Positions 26,352 through 35,585 of a stretch of DNA of 46,174 nt are shown here, piece after piece. The stretch spans positions 1 to 46,174 of the forward strand of contig JAUXWS010000021.1 in assembly GCA_030685015.1 (NCBI GenBank), given 5' to 3'. Each line of letters opens with the position of its first letter. The first letter of the stretch is position 1. Under the pieces are notes generated by a model. It ran no database searches and was not told the origin of the DNA. It saw only the letters and a list, made by a program, of their open reading frames with translations. The position numbers were made by a program, and so were the translations under genes. The stretch is from a bacterium. GTDB taxonomy: Bacteria > CAIWAD01.

Positions 26352-29196
26352 GCGCGCCCCCGAATTGCGCCGCCAGCTGCGGCGGGTGCTCGACGCCCTG
26401 CTGGAGGGAGATCCGCCCTCCGCCGAGCTGGAACTCATCCTGCTGCGGGCCGACCATGTCCTGCGCACCCAGGATGATGCCGTGCAGGAGATGCGGCAGT
26501 CGCTCCTGGAGCAGGTGGACGACTTGCAACTGCGCCTGGACCACCTGTCCGTCCTGCGCGAAGTGGGAGAACTGCTGTCTGCCAACCTGGAGGGCGACGC
26601 GCTGCTGGACAGGCTGCCCGCCATGTTGCGTGAAGCCTTCGGCGCCGAGAGCGCCTCGCTCTGGCTGCTCGATCCAGGGCACGAGCGCCTCGAGATCGTG
26701 GCGGCCGACCCCACCCGCCCCGGCCCCGACGAGCGCACCCTGCCCCTGGACAGGGGCGTGGCGGGTTGGGTGGCGCGCCAGGGCCGCTCACGGCTGGTGC
26801 CCGACACCGACCTCGATCCCGTTTTCCTGCCCCATCCGCGCAACGGCGACGGCGAGGGCGGCGCGCCACGCACCCTGCTCTGCGCCCCCCTCAAGCTGGG
26901 CGACCGAGTGCTGGGCGTGGTCCACCTTTCGCACCGGGAACCGGGCCGGCTGGACGAGAGCGACGAGGCCCTGCTCGAGCTGGCCTGCCCCTCCATCGCC
27001 CTGGCCGTCTCCCGCACCCGCCTGCATGAGGGCTTCCGCCAGCGGCTGGAGGACCAGACGCGCGAGCTGCAGGACGTGCGCGAGTTCTTCCGCAGCATCG
27101 TCAACAGCAGCGACGATCTCATTGTCGTGCTCAGCCCCGACCAGGAGATGATCCTGGTCTCCACCGTGGCGGAGAGCCTGCTCGGATTGCCCGTCGACGA
27201 GCTGCTCAACCGGCCGGCCGAGGGCCGACTGCTCGATGCCGCCGCCGTGGCGGAACTGAGCACCTTGACGGAACGGGGGGACAGCCTGCGCGACCAGGAC
27301 GTCTTGCTGCGCCGCGCCGACGGGCGGGAAATCCACGCCTCGCTCAACGCCAGCCCCATCCGCGGCGCCTCGGGCGAGCTGCTCGGTTCCCTCTGCATCT
27401 TCCGCATCATCGAACGCCGGATGCGCAGCCATCACGAGCTGACGCGCCTCAACCAGAGGCTCAACGCCCTCTTCGAGGCCGCTGTCGACCTGGGATCGAG
27501 CCTGGACCTGGGGCAGGTGCTGGAACGCTGCCTGGCCTGGATCCGCCGCCTGACCGAGGCGGACGAGGCCAGCCTCCTCCTGCTCAGTCCCGACGGCCGC
27601 CATCTGGCCCGCTTGCGGCGCGACCAGGAGGACCAGGCACCGCCCCTGCCGGTGGGCGAATGCCCGGAGGGGATCGTCGTGCGGCAGCAGAAACCCCTCC
27701 TGCTCTCCGAGCCGGTCTCCGTCCGCCAATTCCTGCCCGAGGACGCGGGACACGTGCAGAGCTGCATCATGGTGCCGCTCAAGATCCTCGACAATGTGCT
27801 GGGCGTCCTGCGGGTGGACAGCCACTCGCCCGCGCGCCTCTTCACCCACCAGGATCTGCGCATGTGCACGACCTTCGCCTCGCAGGCGGCGATGGCCATC
27901 GACAACAGCCGGCTCTACGCCGCCACCCGGCGCGAAAGTTCGCGCCTGCGCGGACTGCTGGACCTCTCCCGGCGCATCCGGGACCTGCGCAATGGACAGG
28001 CCATCCTCGCCCAGTTCGCCCAGACCGCCCTGGACCTGGAGGGCGTGCAGGCGGTGGTGGCCTGGGAGTACCGCAAGAACGAGCACCAGTTGCGCCGCGC
28101 CTGCGCCCTGGCCAAGGGCCTGACCCTGGAGCCGGGGGAGAGCCTGCTGCCCGCCGGCATGCCCGGCGACGACCCCCTGCCCTACCTGCTGGCCAATCGG
28201 GAACGCCGCCTGCGCTTCCGGCCCCTGCCCGAGCAACTGCCCCCCTGGGCCCCTGCCGTGCGCGACCGGGAACGCGCCATCTCCCTCCTCGCCGTGCCCG
28301 TGGTGGATGGAGGCGAGGTCTACGGGCTGATGCTTTTCTATGGTGACGAAGCCCTCGCCTCCCTCGAGGACGAGGAGAGCTTCATCAGCGTGCTGGCCCT
28401 GCAGGCGGCGGCGGCCATCCACAGCCAGCGCTTGCTGCAGGAGAACCAGGCAGCGCGGGAGTTCCTCACCAGCGTCGTCTCCTCGGCCACCGACGCCATC
28501 GTCGTGACGGACCGGCTGGGGCGCATCACCCTCTTCAACCCCGGGGCCGAGGCCATGCTCGGCCTCTCGGCCCGGGAGATGGTGGGCCTCCACGCCCCCG
28601 GCCTCTACCCGGACGCCACCCGCGTCCTGACCGATCTGCGCCGCGCCCTGCGCCGCGGGCAGGACCATCTCACGGTGGAGACCACCCTCCACGCCCGGGA
28701 GCGGGACGTGCCGGTCCAGCTGTCCCTGAGCTGGATGCGCGACGCCCGCAACCGCATCATGGGCGTCCTGGGCGTGGCCAAGGACATCAGCGAGCTGAAG
28801 AAGCTGGAGCAGGCCCGCCTGGAGGCGGAGCGCCTGAGCGGCATCGAGCGGATGGCCGTCACCGTCTCCGACCGCATCAACACGCCGCTCTCGGTGGTCC
28901 TGGCCCAGGTCGAGCTGGTGCGCTTCCTGCAGCCGGCGCTGGGGCCGGAAGCCCTCGCCGCCCTGCAGTCCATCGAGGACCAGGTGGGGGCGATCCAGGG
29001 CATCCTCGACCAGTTGAACCACCTGAAGGATCCGCGCATCAAGGACTACGCCTTGCCCAACGTGCACATGTACGACCTGGAGGCGGGCGGGGGAAAGGCC
29101 GGCGCGGTCCCGCCCGGCGGCAAGGACCCGACGCGTGAGGGGAGCGGCGGGGCGGCCGCCGTCCGACGAAGGGGCAAGTCGTCGACCCCGTCTTGA
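26344..29196 (+). CDS. GAF-PAS-GAF-GAF-PAS multisensor protein with non-phosphorylatable kinase-like end
   Basis: A 950-residue cytoplasmic protein. In order: a helical lead with coiled coil (about 40-70), GAF (70-225), PAS (250-365), GAF (370-520), GAF (538-700), PAS (704-816), and a region like a histidine kinase dimerisation domain (830-900). In that region the usual AHEINxPL motif reads VSDRINTPL, so the phospho-acceptor His is replaced by D843, and no ATPase domain follows: the protein ends in a Gly/Pro-rich tail. It can hardly autophosphorylate. It may work as a partner or regulator of another kinase, for instance through dimer exchange with the REC-PAS-kinase at 17788. GTG 26344 overlaps the HDOD-like gene. 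Two receivers follow. Confidence 0.92.
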   Translation: MAERAPELRRQLRRVLDALLEGDPPSAELELILLRADHVLRTQDDAVQEMRQSLLEQVDDLQLRLDHLSVLREVGELLSANLEGDALLDRLPAMLREAFGAESASLWLLDPGHERLEIVAADPTRPGPDERTLPLDRGVAGWVARQGRSRLVPDTDLDPVFLPHPRNGDGEGGAPRTLLCAPLKLGDRVLGVVHLSHREPGRLDESDEALLELACPSIALAVSRTRLHEGFRQRLEDQTRELQDVREFFRSIVNSSDDLIVVLSPDQEMILVSTVAESLLGLPVDELLNRPAEGRLLDAAAVAELSTLTERGDSLRDQDVLLRRADGREIHASLNASPIRGASGELLGSLCIFRIIERRMRSHHELTRLNQRLNALFEAAVDLGSSLDLGQVLERCLAWIRRLTEADEASLLLLSPDGRHLARLRRDQEDQAPPLPVGECPEGIVVRQQKPLLLSEPVSVRQFLPEDAGHVQSCIMVPLKILDNVLGVLRVDSHSPARLFTHQDLRMCTTFASQAAMAIDNSRLYAATRRESSRLRGLLDLSRRIRDLRNGQAILAQFAQTALDLEGVQAVVAWEYRKNEHQLRRACALAKGLTLEPGESLLPAGMPGDDPLPYLLANRERRLRFRPLPEQLPPWAPAVRDRERAISLLAVPVVDGGEVYGLMLFYGDEALASLEDEESFISVLALQAAAAIHSQRLLQENQAAREFLTSVVSSATDAIVVTDRLGRITLFNPGAEAMLGLSAREMVGLHAPGLYPDATRVLTDLRRALRRGQDHLTVETTLHARERDVPVQLSLSWMRDARNRIMGVLGVAKDISELKKLEQARLEAERLSGIERMAVTVSDRINTPLSVVLAQVELVRFLQPALGPEALAALQSIEDQVGAIQGILDQLNHLKDPRIKDYALPNVHMYDLEAGGGKAGAVPPGGKDPTREGSGGAAAVRRRGKSSTPS

Positions 29197-29215
29197 GATT
29201 GGCCGGACGCCGGCG

Positions 29216-29223
29216 TATGTTGA
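29216..29223 (+). promoter_or_regulatory. Weak promoter-like element TATGTTGA
   Basis: Lies 28 bases before ATG 29252 and fits a loose TAnnTT pattern. It lacks the preceding T-run of the sites at 6600, 10893 and 31814. Support is slight. Confidence 0.25.
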
Positions 29224-29251
29224 TGGGAGCTTTGGGAGAGACCCTCGCGTG

Positions 29252-29638
29252 ATGAAGTTGGAAGCAGCGCGCTCCGTCCTGGTGGTCGAGGACAACGACG
29301 ACTTCCGCCGGGTCCTGGCGCAATTCCTGGCGATCTACGGCTTCGAGCCCGTGCGGGCCGCCGCCGACGGCGAGGAAGCCTGGGGCCTGCTCGCCGACTG
29401 GCGTCCCGACCTGCTCATCACCGACCTCAACATGCCGCGCATCAGCGGCATTGAATTGATGCGCCTGGTTCGTGAGAAATGGAAAGACCTGCCCATCATC
29501 GTCATCACCGGCTACGAGCACGAGTTGCACCATCTGAGCGCCTTCCAGGTGCAGGCCACGCTGATCAAGCCTTTCAAGATGCCCCTGCTGGCTGCCGAAA
29601 TAGCTCGTATCCTGGGTCAAGGACGGCGGACTTCATGA
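29252..29638 (+). CDS. Stand-alone receiver-domain protein
   Basis: A 128-residue single-domain response regulator (CheY-like): acidic pair in VLVVEDNDD, phospho-acceptor D58 in LITDLNMPRISG, Thr in VITGY, Lys in LIKPFKMP. It has no output domain, so it signals by protein contact or as a phosphate sink. GTG 29249 and ATG 29252 are both in frame; ATG is preferred. ATGA overlap with the next receiver gene shows they are co-translated. It follows the phosphorylation-deficient sensor, so a separate kinase must supply the phosphate. Confidence 0.93.
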   Translation: MKLEAARSVLVVEDNDDFRRVLAQFLAIYGFEPVRAAADGEEAWGLLADWRPDLLITDLNMPRISGIELMRLVREKWKDLPIIVITGYEHELHHLSAFQVQATLIKPFKMPLLAAEIARILGQGRRTS

Positions 29639-30015
29639 ACCGGATCCTCATCATCGACGATTATCCGGCGGCCCGGGAAACCCTGGGCGCGTTCCTGGTG
29701 GGCCTGGGCTACGAGGTCCTGCAAGCCCCGGACGGCCCCACCGGCCTGGATCTGCTCGCCCGGGAACATCCCCATCTGCTCTTCCTGGACATCCTCATGC
29801 CGGGCATGAACGGCCTGGAAGTGATCAAGCGCATCCGCGGCATCGATCCGACGGTGCCGGTGGTGATGGTCACGGGCCATGATTCAGCCCAGATCGCGCG
29901 GGAACTGCTGCTCGCCGGCGCCACCGACTTCATCCGCAAGCCCCTCAACCTCGAATACATCCAGCGCGTGGTGGAGGCCTGTCTGGCCAAGCAGCCGCGG
30001 CCCCGCCTGGCCTGA
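29635..30015 (+). CDS. Second stand-alone receiver-domain protein
   Basis: A 126-residue CheY-like protein: ILIIDDYPAARETL with acidic pair, phospho-acceptor D52 in LFLDILMPGMNG, TGHDS, and Lys in FIRKPLNLEYI. No output domain. The ATG at 29635 overlaps the stop of the first receiver. The pair is only modestly similar to each other, so it is not a recent duplication. Likely part of a phosphorelay or a protein-interaction switch with the neighbouring sensors. Confidence 0.93.
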   Translation: MNRILIIDDYPAARETLGAFLVGLGYEVLQAPDGPTGLDLLAREHPHLLFLDILMPGMNGLEVIKRIRGIDPTVPVVMVTGHDSAQIARELLLAGATDFIRKPLNLEYIQRVVEACLAKQPRPRLA

Positions 30016-30029
30016 TTCCCGGGAGACCC

Positions 30030-31727
30030 ATGATCGACCCGTCAAGCTGCCCGTCCGGCGAGCATCAGCGCATCCGTGTCACCCGGGAGGATGGACAGCT
30101 GCTTGATCTTCCCGTCGGGACCCTGGTCAGGGCCCTGCCGGGCATCGACAGGGGGCGGGACGGCCTGCCCTTCATCGCCGCCCTGGTCAACCACGACCTG
30201 GCCTCGCTCAGCTATCCCCTGGAGATCAACAGCGAGGTCCGCCTGCTCACCCTGGCCGATGGGAACGGCTGGCGCGTCTACCAGCGCTCCCTCGCCTTCC
30301 TGGTCGCCAAGGCCATGCGCGAGCTCTTCCCCCAGGCTGTCTTCTCCCTCCAGCACTCCCTGGGCAGCGGCCTCTTCTGGAGCTTCCGCAACAACGCCCA
30401 CGACGGCATCAGCCAGGAACTGCTGGACCGGCTGGCCGAGCGCATGAGGGAGCTGGTCCACCTCAACCTGCCCATTGAGCGGCGCAAGGTCTCCTTCACC
30501 GACGCCCTGGCCCGCTTCGAGGCGGACGGCGAGCGCGACAAGCTGGACCTGCTGCGCTTCCGCAACCCGCCCCATGTCGTGCTGCACGTCTGCGACGGCT
30601 TCTCCGACCTCGCCCACGGTCCGCTGGCCGACTGCACGGGCGTGCTCGGCCGCTTCGAGCTGGTCAACTACGAGCGGGGCTTCGTGCTCAACCTGCCGCG
30701 GCGCGAGCCGCCCTACGCCGTGGGCGAGCTGGAGCGGCAGCCCCACCTCTTCCACATCTACCAGGAGCACAAGGAATGGGGCCGCATCCTGGGGGTGGAC
30801 ACGGTGGGCCGCCTCAACGAGACGATCGACACGGGGGAGATCGAGGCCTTCATGCGGACGGCGGAGGCCCTGCACGAGCAGAAGCTGGGGCGCATCGCCC
30901 AGCAGATCGTCGCCCACCGGGACCGCCTGCGCGTCATCCTCATCGCCGGTCCTTCATCCGCGGGCAAGACCACCTTCGCCAAGCGGCTGGTGACGCATCT
31001 CACCGTCCACGGCCTGCGCCCGCTCATCCTGGGCACGGACGACTACTTCGTCGGCCCCGAGCAGACGCCCCGCGACGCGAGTGGCAAACCGGACTTCGAA
31101 CACGTGGAGGCGGTGGACCTGCCCTTCTTCAACGAGAGCCTGTCCCGCCTGAGCGAGGGCCAGGAGATCGAGGTGCCCTTCTTCAACTTCCAAACCAAGC
31201 AGCGGGAGTTCCACGGCCGCCGCATGCGCCTGGCCGCCGACCAGCTCCTCGTCGTGGAGGGCATCCACGGCCTCAATCCGCTGCTGACCGAGCAGGTGCC
31301 GGCCGAGCGCAAGTTCCGCATCTTCATCAGCGCCTTGACCCAGCTCAACCTGGACCGCCACAACCGCATTTCGACGACGGACAACCGCCTGATGCGGCGC
31401 ATGGTGCGCGACCACCGCTACCGCGGCCACTCGGCCCTGGCCACCCTGGGCAGCTGGGCCTCCGTGCGGCGGGGCGAGGAGCGCTGGATCTTCCCCTTCC
31501 AGCGCGAGGCGGACGAGACCTTCAACTCCGCCCTGGACTATGAGCTGGCCGTGCTCAAGCCCAAAGTTGAGCCACTGCTCATGCAGATCAAGCCGCATCA
31601 TCCTGAATACGCCGAGGCGCGCCGCCTGGCCCAGTTCCTCTACAATTTCCTGGGGGTGGACGACCGCAGCGTGCCGCGCACCTCCATCCTGCGCGAGTAC
31701 ATCGGCGGCAGCGCCTTCCGCTATTGA
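30030..31727 (+). CDS. Nucleoside (uridine) kinase with threonyl-tRNA-synthetase-like N-terminal region
   Basis: A 565-residue protein. Residues 1-60 resemble a TGS domain, and residues about 60-230 resemble the second additional domain of threonyl-tRNA synthetase, including HSLGSGLFWSF. The C-terminal half is a uridine kinase/phosphoribulokinase P-loop domain with Walker A GPSSAGKTT from residue 307, then DDYFVG and DLPFFN. Such fusions are known as nucleoside kinases in several anaerobic lineages; the substrate is probably uridine/cytidine, but it is not proven by sequence. It starts 14 bases after the second receiver and may share its message. The following 157-bp gap holds a promoter-like site for the BMC genes. 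Confidence 0.9.
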   Translation: MIDPSSCPSGEHQRIRVTREDGQLLDLPVGTLVRALPGIDRGRDGLPFIAALVNHDLASLSYPLEINSEVRLLTLADGNGWRVYQRSLAFLVAKAMRELFPQAVFSLQHSLGSGLFWSFRNNAHDGISQELLDRLAERMRELVHLNLPIERRKVSFTDALARFEADGERDKLDLLRFRNPPHVVLHVCDGFSDLAHGPLADCTGVLGRFELVNYERGFVLNLPRREPPYAVGELERQPHLFHIYQEHKEWGRILGVDTVGRLNETIDTGEIEAFMRTAEALHEQKLGRIAQQIVAHRDRLRVILIAGPSSAGKTTFAKRLVTHLTVHGLRPLILGTDDYFVGPEQTPRDASGKPDFEHVEAVDLPFFNESLSRLSEGQEIEVPFFNFQTKQREFHGRRMRLAADQLLVVEGIHGLNPLLTEQVPAERKFRIFISALTQLNLDRHNRISTTDNRLMRRMVRDHRYRGHSALATLGSWASVRRGEERWIFPFQREADETFNSALDYELAVLKPKVEPLLMQIKPHHPEYAEARRLAQFLYNFLGVDDRSVPRTSILREYIGGSAFRY

Positions 31728-31813
31728 GATCCCCTCATCCAACCGATGGATGACCCACGCCAGACGAGGGCGCATCCTCGCACCGGCCGATGGCGCCGCC
31801 TGCGGCACTTTCC

Positions 31814-31821
31814 TACCTTGA
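31814..31821 (+). promoter_or_regulatory. Putative promoter element TACCTTGA upstream of the BMC genes
   Basis: Found in cactttcctaccttga, 63 bases before ATG 31885, with the same T-run plus TAnCTT layout as at 6600 and 10893. It would leave a leader of about 55 bases. Confidence 0.4.
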
Positions 31822-31884
31822 GTCCTGCCGCGGGAATGGCTGCCCGAATCGGCCGGCGGCGCAACTCGACTGGAGGATCACGGA

Positions 31885-32163
<279 letters not shown>

Positions 32164-32224
32164 GTGTCCAACCGGCCGGGCGGACCGTCCCCCCGGGGCG
32201 GCGCGTCCGGCAGGGTCCGACCCC

Positions 32225-32731
32225 ATGAAGGACGAGGCACTCGGCTTTGTGGAGACGCGCGGCCTGGTGGCCGCGATCGAAGCCTGCGACGCCATGTTGA
32301 AGGCCGCCCGCGTGCGGCTTCTGACGCGGCAGGTGACCCATCCCGCCCTGGTCACGATCTGCGTGGAAGGGGAGACGGCCGCCGTGCAGGCCGCCGTGGA
32401 TGCCGGTTCGCGTGCCGCCGCCCGGGTCGGGCGGGTGGCCTCCACCCTGGTCATCCCCCGTCCGGCGCCCGGCATCCCCGAACTGGCCCGCCACTTGGCC
32501 CGCGAGGCCTGGCGGCCGTCGCCGCCCGCGCCGCCACCGGTCCCGGCCGATGAGGGGGAGTCGCCGCCGGACAGCCCGGAGGCCCTGGCCGCCCTGCCTG
32601 TCCGCCGCCTGAGGGCCCTGGCCCGCCGCCAGCCGGAATTCCCGCTGGGCGGCCGTCGCATATCACAGGCCACGCGCGAGGAGTTGCTGCGCCTGCTGGG
32701 AGGCCTCTTCTTCCCCCCCTCCTCCCGCTGA
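32225..32731 (+). CDS. BMC-domain shell protein with C-terminal extension
   Basis: A 168-residue protein. Residues 1-92 are a BMC domain (ALGFVETRGLVAAIEACD, VIPRPAPGIPEL); the pore loop reads THPAL, unlike the neighbour, so it would differ in pore chemistry. A Pro-rich linker (about 95-120) leads to a basic helical tail of about 45 residues containing LRALARRQ and ISQATREELLRLL. This tail resembles a SAP-like or other small helix-extended-loop-helix fold, perhaps for contacting cargo or nucleic acid; this is inference. ATG 32225 has only a weak ribosome-binding site. It lies 61 bases after the first BMC gene and is likely co-transcribed. Confidence 0.92.
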   Translation: MKDEALGFVETRGLVAAIEACDAMLKAARVRLLTRQVTHPALVTICVEGETAAVQAAVDAGSRAAARVGRVASTLVIPRPAPGIPELARHLAREAWRPSPPAPPPVPADEGESPPDSPEALAALPVRRLRALARRQPEFPLGGRRISQATREELLRLLGGLFFPPSSR

Positions 32732-32758
32732 CCAGTCCCCTGCTGGAGGGTGGATTCC

Positions 32759-35557
32759 ATGCCCCTGCCTGTCCGTCGAGGGAAGTCCGCGTCCGGTGGG
32801 CCTGTCCGCGGGCCTGGACGGGATCGGCATTCCGCAGGGCCCCCACGGCTCCGGACGCCGGTTTTCCTGCCCCTTATCCTTTGCCTGCTCCTGTCCCTCC
32901 CTGTGAAGGGCCGCGCCGCGGGCGACCCGCCCCCTACCGCCGAGCTGCTCTTCCGCTGTGCGGACCGGGCGACGGCCCGCGCCCTGCTGGCCGATCCTCG
33001 TGTCGCCGGACTGCCCGCCGCCGCCCGCCTGGAAGCGGCCCTGCCCGGCAGCGCCGGCGCCCCGCGCGAGCTGGAGGCCATCCTGCGCCTGCGCTGCCCG
33101 CCCCATGAGCTGCCCCTGGCGCGCAAGGCCCTGGCCGCCCTGCGTCCCGTCTGGATCGAGGAGCCCCCCCGGCGCCACAGCGACCGCCTGCCCAACGACC
33201 CCCGCTACGGCGAGTTGTGGGCCCTGCCCCTCATCCAGGCGCCGCAGGCCTGGGACATCCAGGTGGGGGAGGGCGAGATCATCCTGGCCGTGGTGGACAC
33301 GGGCTGCGATCTCACTCATCCCGACCTCTCCGGCGCGCTGTGGATCAACCAGGCCGAGGCGCAGGGCCTGCCCGGGGTCGACGACGACGGCAACGGCGTG
33401 GTGGACGACCTGCATGGCGCCGACCTGCTGGACGGCGACGGCGATCCCTCCCCCGCCCCCGGCGACGCCAGCCACGGCACCCACACCGCCGGCACGGCGG
33501 CCTGCGTCACCGACAACGCCACCGGACTGGCCTGCGCCGCCTGGCGGGCCGCCCTCATGCCAGTGCGGGCCGGCCACCTCAGCTCCATCAGCCGGGGCGT
33601 GGAGGGCGTCTGGTACGCCGCCGCCAACGGGGCGTGCGTGATCAGCTGCTCATGGGGTGGGGACAGTTTCTCCGCCTACGAGTACGATGTGATCCAGGCC
33701 GTGCGCGCCTTGGGCTGCCTGGTGGTGGCCAGCGCCGGCAACAACGGCACGGAGCGCCTGCACTACCCCGGCGCCTATGAGGGCGTGCTCTGCGTGGCCG
33801 CCACCACGCCCCAGGACACGCGCATGCCGGGCAGCCAGATCGGCTGGTGGGTGGACGTCAGCGCCCCCGGACAGGACATCCTCTCCAGCATGATCGGCGG
33901 CGGCTATGCCCTGCGCAGCGGCACCTCCATGGCCACGCCTCTGGTCGCCAGCCTGGCCGCCCTGGCCTGGAGCCGCCATCCGACGGAGAACGGCGACCAG
34001 ATCCGGGAGCGCGTGAAGGCGGGCTGCGACAACATCGACGCGCTCAATCCGGGGCTGGCCGGCAAGCTGGGGCGGGGGCGGATCAATGCCTGGCGGACCC
34101 TGGAGCAGACGGTGCGGGCCGTGCAGGTGAACGGCTCAAGCTTGACCGACAGTGACGGGGACGGTATTCCCGAGCCGGGGGAGACCATCCAGCTGCGTCT
34201 CCAGGTGGAGGCCCTGCTCGGCTCCTTCACCGGCCTGCAGGCGCAGTGCCAGGCGCAGCCGGGCGAGGCGACGGTCGTGGACGGCGCCATCGACTTCGGC
34301 AGCCTGGCCCAGGGCCAAAGCGTCCAGCCGGCCGATCACTTCACCCTCACCCTGGCCGGCGATCTCGAGCCCGGCCGGGAGATCCGCCTGCGCCTGCTCT
34401 TCACGGCGGCGGGCGGCTTCAGCCAGGAGGAGAACCTGCTCATCCTGGTGGCGCCCACCTACGCCGACCATGACAACGGGCAGCTTCAGATAAGTCTGGG
34501 CGGTCACGGTGTCCAGGGCTACTACGATTTCGAGGCGGGCCAGGCGGTGGGGGGCGGCCTGCGCTGGCCGCCCGGATCCCCCAGCCACCTCTACCACGGC
34601 AGCCTGCTCCTGGCCAGCGACGGGGTGCAGGTCGCCCACGCCGCCAGCTATCTGACCGGGATGCCGGCCGAGTTGGCCGTCCTGCCCGGGGGCGAGATCC
34701 GGCGGGTCGCCTTCGGCGGCGAGCTGTCCAGCGAAGCGGAATTCGGGGCGGCGGGCCTTGCCGGCCTGCGTGTACGCCAGCTGGGCCTCAGCCTGGAGGG
34801 CGAGGACTGGATCCTGCTGCGCTTCCAGTTGCACAACACGGGTGGCGGCACCATCGCGGGGCTGCAGCCCGGCCTCTGGCTGGACCTGGACGTGGGCGGC
34901 ACCTGGGCCAACGACACGGGCGGCTGGGATCCGTCCAGCGGGACCGGCTGGCAATCCCAGGTGGGCGGTCCCATGCTGGGTCTCAGGCTGGTCTCGGAGG
35001 AGGCCGCCTCCTTCCGGCTCTGTCATTGGGGTGAATGGAGCTTCGGCGGTCTCGAGGACGCCGAACTCTTCAGCTGGCTGCGCGGCGGCTTCCAGCAGAC
35101 CCAGTCCGACGCGGCGCGGGATTGGCAGTGCCTGCTGGGGGCCCCCGCCCTTGACCTGGCTCCCGGCCAGGAGCGCGAGGTGGCCTTCGCCCTGGTGGCG
35201 GGGGCCCAGTTGGCCGGGCTCCAGGCGGCGGGGGCGGCGGCGCGGCAGACCTGGATGAGCCTGGAGGTGGGGGGAGGAGCGTCGCCCGCGCGGCCTGGGG
35301 GACTGGATCTGAAGGTCTGGCCCAACCCCTTCAATCCAGGCGCCCATTTCAGCGTCACGCTGGCGTGGCCGGGCCAGCTGGCCTGGCAGGTGGTGGGCCT
35401 GGATGGCCGCCGCGTGGCGGCGGGGCGGCGGGAGGCGCTGCCGGCCGGCCTCCACCAGGAATGGCTGGACCTGTCGGGGCTGGCAAGCGGTCTGTATCTT
35501 CTTCGGGCGGACGTGGGAGAGCGGCGGGAGATGACACGTCTGCTTCTGCTTCGATGA
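32759..35557 (+). CDS. Secreted S8 (subtilisin-like) protease with type IX secretion sorting domain
   Basis: A 932-residue exported protease. After a long basic N-region and a hydrophobic signal segment (about 35-52) comes a pro-region, then the catalytic domain with Asp180 (VVDTGCD), His239 (SHGTHTAGT) and Ser390 (SGTSMATP), and oxyanion Asn in SAGNNGTE. The middle (about 460-840) is beta-rich and unrecognised, with a DSDGDGIPEPGE calcium-binding-like loop. The last 80 residues start WPNPFNPG and end in a LYLLRADVG-type strand, the C-terminal sorting domain typical of type IX secretion cargo. ATG 32759 is chosen with GGAGGG 8 bases upstream; GTG 32750 overlaps that site. It is probably a surface or extracellular protein-degrading enzyme. 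Confidence 0.94.
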   Translation: MPLPVRRGKSASGGPVRGPGRDRHSAGPPRLRTPVFLPLILCLLLSLPVKGRAAGDPPPTAELLFRCADRATARALLADPRVAGLPAAARLEAALPGSAGAPRELEAILRLRCPPHELPLARKALAALRPVWIEEPPRRHSDRLPNDPRYGELWALPLIQAPQAWDIQVGEGEIILAVVDTGCDLTHPDLSGALWINQAEAQGLPGVDDDGNGVVDDLHGADLLDGDGDPSPAPGDASHGTHTAGTAACVTDNATGLACAAWRAALMPVRAGHLSSISRGVEGVWYAAANGACVISCSWGGDSFSAYEYDVIQAVRALGCLVVASAGNNGTERLHYPGAYEGVLCVAATTPQDTRMPGSQIGWWVDVSAPGQDILSSMIGGGYALRSGTSMATPLVASLAALAWSRHPTENGDQIRERVKAGCDNIDALNPGLAGKLGRGRINAWRTLEQTVRAVQVNGSSLTDSDGDGIPEPGETIQLRLQVEALLGSFTGLQAQCQAQPGEATVVDGAIDFGSLAQGQSVQPADHFTLTLAGDLEPGREIRLRLLFTAAGGFSQEENLLILVAPTYADHDNGQLQISLGGHGVQGYYDFEAGQAVGGGLRWPPGSPSHLYHGSLLLASDGVQVAHAASYLTGMPAELAVLPGGEIRRVAFGGELSSEAEFGAAGLAGLRVRQLGLSLEGEDWILLRFQLHNTGGGTIAGLQPGLWLDLDVGGTWANDTGGWDPSSGTGWQSQVGGPMLGLRLVSEEAASFRLCHWGEWSFGGLEDAELFSWLRGGFQQTQSDAARDWQCLLGAPALDLAPGQEREVAFALVAGAQLAGLQAAGAAARQTWMSLEVGGGASPARPGGLDLKVWPNPFNPGAHFSVTLAWPGQLAWQVVGLDGRRVAAGRREALPAGLHQEWLDLSGLASGLYLLRADVGERREMTRLLLLR

Positions 35558-35585
35558 GCGAGCACGGCGGGACGAGGGGGGTGCG

